NCBI GenBank assembly: GCA_025529335.1
Contig: JAMYHX010000092.1
Span: 1-64,000 of the forward strand
DNA: 64,000 nt
Reading direction: 5' to 3'
From: Rhizopus sp. PT2906
Taxonomy: Eukaryota; Mucoromycota; Mucoromycetes; Mucorales; Rhizopodaceae
Positions within the stretch are counted from its first letter, which is position 1. The number at the start of each line of letters is the position of its first letter. Shown one piece after another: positions 56,584 through 64,000 of the stretch. The notes under the pieces were generated by a model that worked only from the letters and a program-made list of their open reading frames with translations, searched no databases and was not told where the DNA came from. Made by a program: the position numbers and the translations under genes.

Positions 56584-57731
56584 ACAATTGTTCATTATTT
56601 ATATATTTATTATTATTATTATTTTGCTGCTATTCAATAAAGTGCGTGTATTTGTATTCGTTGTGTTCTAAAAGCATCAGATAAGAGATCAGATAAGCAC
56701 AGTAACACCATGACTGCACTCGCTTCAATGTTTAACCGCTCTTGATTGGGTTATGACCCTTGCTTAACGCCTCTCTACCTTTTTATGTGTATCCTCAAGT
56801 TGTTTTTTAAGCATCTTAGTACCATCAGCATATAAAGTCAGATTATTAGCTTATATCAAAGCATGTGTGTAATCGATTCAGGTACAACTCTTGAATATTT
56901 GTCAGGCACAAACAATCTTTTAAACAGAAAACGAAAGCTTCCCCCTCCCTTTCAATTTGTCTGTACAAACCTTGTTCTCGTTTTCAGGTATCCATTTTAA
57001 CAAAATTAAGCATTTTGTCGGATAGCTGATTTTCCGTCTACTCCACAGTTTCCAGATTTTGGGGGTTTCATTTACCACCCAAAAGATAAAGTGATGAGAG
57101 TGGGGCAAGTATCCCTTTTCGCTGTTGTTGTTGTAGTTTGAAGCCAAGTGTGTTGATGACAATTCTATACCATCCTTATCACAAATATGTGTATACCAAC
57201 ATAAACGCTCCTCTCACTTCCAATTCTCTATTTATTTTTCAATGAAATCGTCCTTTTTATACAACTAAATAAAGCTTACTTTAAATGGTAAAACAAGTGT
57301 CATACAGAATCTTTAATTCTCAAATCTTCAAATTACAATATTTATATAATGTGAATGACTAAACACAGGATGCCAAATGAATATTATGTGTACCATAGAG
57401 TCATTATTTCTTCAAAAGGAAAGCAAATGCAAATTTGTAAGCGTTATTTGAACAATTCAAGCGGGAATAACTTTAGGCATTGCCCCGGTTTCCAATTTTT
57501 ACATGTGACATCATTTCTAGGCAATATTGGCCTGTGACAAGGACTGTATCTTGCCTTATTTGGTATATAGTTTGTACTCCACTCTAGCGGGGTAACCCCT
57601 GCAGGATATCACAATTCATCAATTTTTTCTTATATAAGCCGTTTGGATGGAGTTTATTATTTATTGAAATTTTCTCAATTTTTTCTTTTCTTTTCTTTTT
57701 TTTTTTTTTCTTATAAACAAAAAGAAGAAAG
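56584..57731. other. Intergenic: SHO1 to citrate synthase
   Basis: No gene seen in about 1.1 kb. An (ATT)n run lies near 56610-56625. GGGGTAACCCC (57589-57599), a perfect palindrome in a GC-rich patch, sits about 135 bp upstream of the citrate synthase ATG. A T/C-rich leader precedes the ATG. Confidence 0.5.
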
Positions 57732-59315
57732 ATGTCTGCTATTCGTGCATTCACCTCCGTCAAGGTACGACTGTTGTCATCAAGTTAAACTTGTCACTTA
57801 TACATTATTAGGCTGCTGCTCGCCAAACTTCCTTCCGCTTCACTCCTGCTGTTGCTATCGGTGCTACTCGTGCTTATTCTTCCAAGGTTAAGGTGTGTTG
57901 ATATTAGACGCGTATATGTAGAAGAGAAAAAAGAGCAGAGATTAACCATCTTGTAGTCCTTGAAGGAACGTCTTGCTGAGCTTATCCCCGAAAAGCAAGC
58001 CGAGGTCAAGGCTTTCAAGAAGGAATATGGTTCCAAGGTTCTTGGTGAAGTCACTGTTGATCAGGTTTACGGTGGTATGCGTGGTATCAAGGGTCTTGTC
58101 TGGGAAGGTTCTGTTCTTGACGCCGAAGAAGGTATCCGTTTCCGTGGTATGACCATTCCTGACTGCCAAAAGGCTCTTCCTGCTGCCAAGGAAGGTGGTG
58201 AGCCTCTTCCTGAGTCTCTCTTCTGGTTGCTTGTCACCGGTGAAATCCCCACTGAAGAACAAGTCAAGGCTCTCTCTGCCGAATGGGCTGCTCGTTCTTC
58301 TCTTCCTGCCTTTGTTGAAGAAATCATTGACCGCTGTCCCAAGACCCTTCACCCCATGTCTCAATTCTCTCTTGCCATCAACGCTCTTCAACACGAATCC
58401 CAATTCGCCAAGGCTTACAGCTCTGGTATTCACAAGTCTCAATACTGGGATCCTACCTTTGAGGATACCATGGATTTGATTGCCAAGCTCCCCAACGTTG
58501 CTGGTCGTATCTACCGCAACATCTACAAGGATGGCAAGCTTCCTTCCATTGAAGCTGATAAGGATTACTCTTACAACTTCTCCAAGCTCTTGGGTTACGA
58601 ATCCAATGAAGACTTTGTTGAATTGATGCGTCTTTACCTCACCATCCACTCTGATCACGAAGGTGGTAACGTCTCTGCTCACACGTAAGTATTAATATCC
58701 AAATGAAAATGAGAAGGGGGTGTGCTGATATCATTACATAGCACCCACTTGGTCGGTTCTGCTTTGTCTGATCCCTATCTCTCTTTCGCCGCCGGTTTGA
58801 ATGGTTTGGCTGGTCCTCTTCACGGTTTGGCTAACCAAGAAGTCCTCCGTTGGACCTTGAAGATGAAGGATGCTATCGGTTTGGATGCCAGCGAAGAACA
58901 AATCAAGAAGTACTTGTGGGATACCCTTAACAGCGGTCAAGTCGTTCCTGGTTATGGTCACGCTGTCTTGCGTAAGACTGATCCTCGTTACACCGCTCAA
59001 CGTGAATTTGCCCTCAAGCACTTGCCCGATGACCCTCTCTTCGGTTTAGTCTCCAAGTTGTACCACATCATTCCTGGTGTTCTTACTGAACACGGTAAGA
59101 CCAAGAACCCTTGGCCCAACGTTGATGCTCACTCTGGTGTCCTCCTTCAATACTACGGTCTCACCGAACAAGATTACTACACTGTTCTCTTTGGTGTCTC
59201 TCGTGCTCTCGGTGTCACTGCTCAATTGATCTGGGACCGTGCTCTCGGTATGCCTCTTGAACGTCCCAAGTCTTACAGCACTGCTCACCTCAAGAAGATG
59301 TTTGGTGCCAACTAA
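57732..59315 (+). CDS. CIT1: Citrate synthase, mitochondrial
   Basis: The start MSAIRAFTSVK at 57732 and exon 2 (AAARQTSFRFTPAVAIGATR, AYSSKVK) make a typical mitochondrial presequence. After a third junction comes SLKERLAELIPEKQAEVKAF and the full enzyme. The catalytic residues are in place: His in NVSAHT/THLVGSALSDPYL (an intron splits it), His in VVPGYGHAVLRKTDPRY, and Asp in PNVDAHSG. The C-terminus is MPLERPKSYSTAHLKKMFGA. It condenses acetyl-CoA and oxaloacetate, the first TCA-cycle step. No PTS1 tripeptide is present, so it is the mitochondrial rather than the peroxisomal or glyoxysomal form. Three introns restore the frame. Codon bias is strong, as in TEF3 and eS1. It converges with GPH1. 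Confidence 0.97.
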
Positions 59316-59616
59316 AGTAAATAGCTTACAACGGTAATATTTTTTTATTTCCCCCTTTTCCCTTTCTGTAAATTTTTTGTCTCTGTTATTATTTAAAAAT
59401 GCCAAAAGAATAAAAGAGAATAGTTTATCTACTAAAACGATAGCAGTGGAATGTGTATACGAAATGGAGGATATAGGCACAACAGCTGTGTGTGGATGAC
59501 CTTGGACTACCGTCATACCATATGAGATGAATACTAAACTACTAGACTCAAATATTATCAAAAAAGAATCAAAAGACAACTTCAATTTGCTGCTTTATTT
59601 AATCATTACAAGAGAC
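59316..59616. other. Convergent 3' flanks of CIT1 and GPH1
   Basis: 300 bp between two convergent stop codons, with AATAAA at about 59410; nothing else seen. Confidence 0.5.
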
Positions 59617-62259
59617 TCATCGACCATCAACAGGAAACGGTTTCAAGTCCCATACCTTTTCAGCATATTCAGCAATAGCACGATCCGAAGAAAAGAAACC
59701 CATGCCAGCCGTACATAAAATAGACTTTTTGGTCCATTCAGCTTTGTGTTTGAATGTAGCATCCACTTTTTCATTTGCTTGAAGATAAGCGTCAAAGTCA
59801 GCAGAGATCAAATAAAAGTCACCACCATAAGTGAGTGTGTTGATAAGAGGCGCAAATACAGAGGCATCACCAAACTGACCAGACTGAATAGTATCGATAA
59901 CTACCTGAAGCTGCTCATCTATCATGAGACCATGATATTTTTGCTGATGACGAAGATCATCCACTTCGTCAGCCAAGACACCAAACATGAAGATGTTCTC
60001 TTGACCAATTTGCTCGGCAATTTCAATGTTTGCTCCGTCCACTGTGCCCAAAATCAGGCCACCGTTCAAGACGAACTTCATGTTGGAAGTACCAGAGGCT
60101 TCTGTGCCTGCTGTAGATATATGTTGAGAGATATCAGATGCAGGTATGATAAGTTCAGCGCGAGATACGTTGTAATCAGGAATAAAGATCACCTTGAGCT
60201 TGTTTTCGATATCCTCATCTTGATTTACCACGTCAGCAACGCTATTGATCAATTTGATGACTAGTTTGGCAATATAATAACCAGGAGCAGCCTTGCCCCC
60301 AAAGATGACCACACGGGGAACAGCCTCATCAAGCTCTTGAGCAGACATCTTCTTTAGCTGCTTATATCGATAAATGACGCCAAGAATGTTCATGAGCTGA
60401 CGCTTGTACTCATGGATACGTTTCACTTGAATATCAAATAAGGCATGAGGGTCGACATTCACATTCAGATTATCCTTGATCCATCCAGCCAAACGTCTCT
60501 TGTTATCTAGTTTGACAGCTGCCCACTGTTCCTGGAACTCACTGTTGTCCGCATGCTGTTTTAAGCCTTCAAGAAGGTTCAAGTGTGTAACCCATTGTTC
60601 TGATCCACCCAAGGTCTTGGTAATCAAATCACGAAGCCCAGGATTTGCTTGGTAAAGCCAACGACGAGGAGTGATACCATTGGTGATATTGATGAATTTT
60701 TCAGGACCGTAGTACTTTATGAAATCGCTAAACAGATGCTTCTTGATCAAGTCAGAGTGAAGTGCTGCAACACCATTGACCTTATGAGAGCCAACAACAG
60801 CCAGATGAGCCATACGCACTTGCTGAGGGGAGCTTTCTTCGATGATAGACACACGTTTGAGCAGTTCACGGTCGCCCAAGTATTCCTTTTCCACCTTTTG
60901 CAAAAAGAAAAGATTGATGTCGTAGATAATTTGCATGTGACGAGGCAGGATCTTTTCCATCAATGGCACCGACCAGCGCTCCAAGGCTTCGGGCAAGACA
61001 GTGTGGTTGGTGAAACCGAATGTGTGAGTGACGATGTTCCAGGCATCGTCCCAGTCGAGGCCTTCGATATCGACAAGGATACGTTGTAATTCAGGCACAG
61101 CCAAGGTAGGGTGCGTGTCGTTCATTTGAATGGCTACCTTGCTAGGGAAGTCCTTCCAGGGACATTTAGCTCGCTTGAATCTGTGTATGATATCTTGAAG
61201 AGAGGCACAGACAAAAAAGTATTCCTGCTTCAGTCGAAGTTCCTTACCGACCAGATGATTATCGTTTGGATAGAGTACAGAAGTCAAGTTTTGAGCATTG
61301 TTTTGTTCGGCGACTGAACGATCATAATCACCTGCATTAAATGAATCAAAATCAAATGTGTTTAAGGGCTTTGAGGCCCAAAGACGAATATTGCCACAGA
61401 ATTTGGTGTTGAAACCAGGAATAGGCATATCATACGCCATCGCCTGAACCTTGGACCCACCTTCCCAAGACATGCGCGATTCTCCCTTTTCGTTTACCTT
61501 TGTGGCTACATAACCGCCAAATCGGACCTCATAACGGATATCTGTACGAGGAAACTCCCAAGGGTTATTAAAGTTGAGCCAGTAATCAGGCATCTCGGTT
61601 TGATAGCCGTCCTTGATGATCTGTTTAAAGATACCGTACTGATAACGAAGACCGTATCCCCAAGTAGGATAATCTTGAGTGGCAGCTGAGTCCATGTAGC
61701 AGGCGGCTAGACGTCCAAGGCCACCATTGCCGAGTGCAGGATCTTTCTCTTGAGAGAGTAAATCTTCGAGATTGAAGCCCAAGTTCTTGACACTTTCCTT
61801 GTAATTATCCTTGACGTGAAGAGAGTTGAGTGCGTTGTCGAGGGCACGACCAAGGAGGAACTCCATGGATAAATAGTAGCATCTCTTGGGGTTTTGTTTA
61901 TGCAAAGCTTCTTGTGTAATGTTCCAATCTTCCAAGAGTCTATCCCGAACGGAATGAGCGGTTGCTTGATAAATGGCCCATGCGTCGACATTATATACAC
62001 CGCGACAGAGAGTAGTGATGGTATGATGAACGATATCATTTTCAATAGAATCAATGTCATTCTTTTCTGGGGTGATATGTTTCTTCCAGTTTGAGATGGC
62101 TTGCTCATCAAGCTTAAGACGGTATGAAGGACGAGAAGGAACACTGGCAGGAGTAACAGGTTCAGATTTATCATCATCAACATGGATAATAACATTGGTT
62201 AGACGACGCGTCAACTTGGGCATTGATAAACGTCGTGGCCTTGTAGTAGATTCACTCAT
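59617..62259 (-). CDS. GPH1: Glycogen phosphorylase
   Basis: An intronless frame with ATG at 62259 (MSESTTRPRRLSMPKLTRR), 880 residues. An in-frame ATG 18 codons upstream (62313) would add a hydrophobic leader read from 5' flank; since this enzyme is cytosolic, I prefer the inner start. The RRLS near the N-terminus is a plausible phosphorylation site, as in yeast and animal phosphorylases. Family blocks present are YYLSMEFLLGRALDNAL, EKDPALGNGGLGRLAACYMD, QMNDTHPTLAVPELQRIL, THTFGFTNHTVLPEALE and ITNGITPRRWLYQANPGL. The PLP-binding segment is GTEASGTSNMKFVLNGG, with the lysine in SNMKF. The enzyme releases glucose-1-phosphate from glycogen. Length is normal for fungi. The codon pattern is moderately biased. 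Confidence 0.97.
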   Translation of the reverse strand: MSESTTRPRRLSMPKLTRRLTNVIIHVDDDKSEPVTPASVPSRPSYRLKLDEQAISNWKKHITPEKNDIDSIENDIVHHTITTLCRGVYNVDAWAIYQATAHSVRDRLLEDWNITQEALHKQNPKRCYYLSMEFLLGRALDNALNSLHVKDNYKESVKNLGFNLEDLLSQEKDPALGNGGLGRLAACYMDSAATQDYPTWGYGLRYQYGIFKQIIKDGYQTEMPDYWLNFNNPWEFPRTDIRYEVRFGGYVATKVNEKGESRMSWEGGSKVQAMAYDMPIPGFNTKFCGNIRLWASKPLNTFDFDSFNAGDYDRSVAEQNNAQNLTSVLYPNDNHLVGKELRLKQEYFFVCASLQDIIHRFKRAKCPWKDFPSKVAIQMNDTHPTLAVPELQRILVDIEGLDWDDAWNIVTHTFGFTNHTVLPEALERWSVPLMEKILPRHMQIIYDINLFFLQKVEKEYLGDRELLKRVSIIEESSPQQVRMAHLAVVGSHKVNGVAALHSDLIKKHLFSDFIKYYGPEKFINITNGITPRRWLYQANPGLRDLITKTLGGSEQWVTHLNLLEGLKQHADNSEFQEQWAAVKLDNKRRLAGWIKDNLNVNVDPHALFDIQVKRIHEYKRQLMNILGVIYRYKQLKKMSAQELDEAVPRVVIFGGKAAPGYYIAKLVIKLINSVADVVNQDEDIENKLKVIFIPDYNVSRAELIIPASDISQHISTAGTEASGTSNMKFVLNGGLILGTVDGANIEIAEQIGQENIFMFGVLADEVDDLRHQQKYHGLMIDEQLQVVIDTIQSGQFGDASVFAPLINTLTYGGDFYLISADFDAYLQANEKVDATFKHKAEWTKKSILCTAGMGFFSSDRAIAEYAEKVWDLKPFPVDGR

Positions 62260-63134
62260 GGTGTGGGAAAGGGTAAAGAAAAGGAAGAGATAAGCAATAA
62301 ACAGCAATGACATAAATACAAGTTACAAGTTGAATCTCAGCATAAATGCTTTCATTGTGATTGCATTTTGTAACTGTCTTCACATCTGATGATTTTTTTT
62401 TTGACATTTTCCCCCTTTATTAGTTGACTACAAGAAAACAGAGACTGTATAGTTGTATTTTTATAGATTCAGATAAACTGAATATTAAGAATGTTCTATA
62501 AAGGAAAGGCCGTTGCTTTCTTTTTTTGTTAGTTACTTCATAGGATGTTTGTCATATGAAGCATACATGTTTTTATTAAGATATTAACAAAGAATGTAGA
62601 CGTACTATTGACTATCTTTTCTGTTTCTAGCATGGTCATATCGCAGTCTGTCCTACTTTACTTTTACAATAAACGGATCCAGAGTTATACTATATAGATT
62701 GATAGACCTGTCTCCTTTTCTCTTTGTCAATTCTTCAATCATGTCTTATCAGATTCAATAGTAAAAGCTTGAAAATCAAGACTTTTGGGGGGATAAAGTC
62801 TCTCTGCATTTTGCTATAAGGTAGACATTAGTTGGTGCATAGAGATGAAGAAAATCACTCAATTCTGTGTTTACTTCAAGAATTGATCAAGTAGCGGGAT
62901 CGTTAATGTTTTATGATTCAACAAGGGATGATCAACAAGAACAAGAGAATACATTAAAGTACATATAGTTACAGATCTGTTTACAGTGTGCCTTGAAGTA
63001 TAAATACACTTTCTAAAGATGATTGTCTACTTTATTAATTTAAACTTTTATATAAATGCGTCAAGTGAAAAAAAAAAAAGGAATGCATGCTTATTGATGA
63101 TGCTTCTATATTCTAAACTGATTTATTAACAATG
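62260..63134. other. Intergenic: GPH1 promoter and ALKBH8-like 3' flank
   Basis: No gene seen in about 0.9 kb. The GPH1 upstream part has T/C-rich and A-rich runs; no named factor site is evident. Confidence 0.5.
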
Positions 63135-63926
63135 TTATTTACATGTTGTTTTCTTGGATTCATCCTCCCAAGCAATAATTTCTCTAAATGTGAATGAAAT
63201 ACGCTTTTCTCGATGAATGATGCTTCCTTCTGGCGTTATTTCTTGCAAGTCCTTTGAAATAGAGTGTTTATATTTGTATCTTGCATCACCCGATAAAATA
63301 ATCAAGGAACGACGCGCTATATATGATCCAGTCAGCAAATAATATTCGATTTCTAATACACTTACGAAGCACGATATCAATGCTTGGTGATTCCAGCTCT
63401 TGTTGTTCAAGGGTGAACTTCATTAGGCAATCAGATAGTAGTGATAGTGACAGGATGTTTGGTCCAAATAAGGCGGGTGCATCGATATGTGGCATAATAC
63501 CCTGGCCAGCATTATATTCATTGACTAACAAATGATTTGGTTTATTTGGCATCCACTGATGATCCATGATCCTCTTTACAAAGAACTCAATAAACTCAGG
63601 CAATGGTCCATATTCTTCCAAGACTTTTCTATTCAACCATGAATTGTGTCTCAAGTATTGTTAATGACTCAGTTTGTTACCTATAACGATAACTAAATAG
63701 ATGACCATATTGCTGTGTTCTTCGCTTTAGTTCTGGATTCGGTCTATGTACACACACACCTTTAATGTTTGACTATTATAATACAATATATACTTTACCC
63801 TATACCAAGACCTGACCATACTTGCTTATTCACTTCATTGACTAGTAATTCCTCTTCTTTCTCTGATACAACATCTTTTATGAGAACCAGCCCTTGTATT
63901 TTATCACCAAGGTCTTCTACCAACAT
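63135..63926 (-). CDS. ALKBH8-like AlkB 2-oxoglutarate/Fe(II) dioxygenase
   Basis: Minus-strand start MLVEDLGDKIQGLVLIKDVV at 63926; stop TAA at 63135-63137. After introns come HRPNPELKRRTQQYGHLFSY, EYGPLPEFIEFFVKRIM, and NHLLVNEYNAGQGIMPHIDA with the HxD iron ligands. Then follow ILSLSLLSDCLMKFTL, VLPRRSLIILSGDARYKYKH (distal His) and KRISFTFREI, whose Arg binds 2-oxoglutarate. The spacing and LPRRSL motif match the AlkB domain of ALKBH8, which hydroxylates tRNA wobble uridine modifications. The RRM and methyltransferase domains of animal ALKBH8 are missing. An ALKBH4/6-like role cannot be excluded. The junction after HLFSYRY is ambiguous (31- or 52-nt intron). Confidence 0.85.
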
Positions 63927-64000
63927 AAAAAGAAGCAAGAAAGAAAAAGAAAGAGAAATTCTGAAAAGAGGAGATTGAAAAAAATTACAAGGCAGGCACA

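Noticed and set aside
57942..58682. 246-codon open frame antisense to citrate synthase
   Set aside because: Same cause: strong codon bias of CIT1 keeps the opposite strand open. No recognisable protein.
63640..63700. Possible 31-nt intron in the ALKBH8-like gene
   Set aside because: A 52-nt alternative with a downstream TAG acceptor also restores the frame and has a normal size, so an ultra-short intron is not needed.
1..64000. CRISPR arrays, rRNA genes, or a biosynthetic or defence gene cluster
   Set aside because: No regularly spaced repeats, no rRNA signature and no co-oriented functional cluster were found on either strand.

Overview
The window looks like nuclear DNA of an early-diverging filamentous fungus, most likely Mucoromycota (Mucor/Rhizopus-like). 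Evidence: a fungal-type elongation factor 3, SHO1, CRH-type GH16 and NPL4 genes; many short introns (about 45-80 nt, GTAAG/GTATG donors, CTAAC-like branch sites); very AT-rich intergenic DNA with pyrimidine-rich leaders; and traces of repeat families I associate with Mucoromycota. The assignment rests on protein recognition only. Most genes are multi-exon, so coordinates run from start codon to stop codon and the introns I could resolve are named in the entries.

Layout. 1-3,140: the 3' end of a Fanzor/TnpB-like RNA-guided nuclease gene cut by the window edge, convergent with a C2-domain class 3 lipase. 3.1-6.9 kb: gene-poor DNA, a small cysteine-rich CYSTM-like protein and a membrane-anchored SRPBCC protein. 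7.1-12.9 kb: intronless TEF3 and NPL4 (whose first coding exon is just the ATG). 14.4-17.6 kb: Sec7-PH ARF exchange factor. 17.9-24.0 kb: a 2,024-residue spectraplakin-like protein (CH region, long helical rod, GAR domain). 24.3-27.6 kb: GOT1 (absent from simple ORF scans because of its introns), an ArsB/NhaD-type permease and an acidic orphan. 27.6-30.5 kb: no gene seen. 30.5-33.7 kb: secreted phosphoesterase and CRH-like GH16 enzyme. 35-39.2 kb: HMG-box protein, p23 co-chaperone, ribosomal protein eS1. 39.4-43.7 kb: PGAP1/BST1 inositol deacylase and a multi-spanning membrane protein with unresolved junctions. 43.7-50.3 kb: a gene-free repeat graveyard with a broken Tc1/mariner-type transposase, a degenerate copy of a repetitive hypothetical family and another frameshifted coding remnant. 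50.3-56.6 kb: HSF-type factor (with a GC-AG intron), PPPDE/DeSI peptidase, AT-hook protein, M17 aminopeptidase, SHO1. 57.7-63.9 kb: mitochondrial citrate synthase, glycogen phosphorylase, ALKBH8-like dioxygenase.

The genes are a normal eukaryotic mix rather than a cluster. Loose themes are protein quality control (NPL4, p23, HSF, DeSI), secretory pathway and wall (GOT1, Sec7-PH, PGAP1, CRH, SHO1) and carbon metabolism (CIT1, GPH1). The most unusual items are the Fanzor-like end, the fungal spectraplakin-like gene, a decayed duplication of the NPL4 3' end 1.2 kb downstream of the original, and the GC-AG intron inside the HSF DNA-binding domain.
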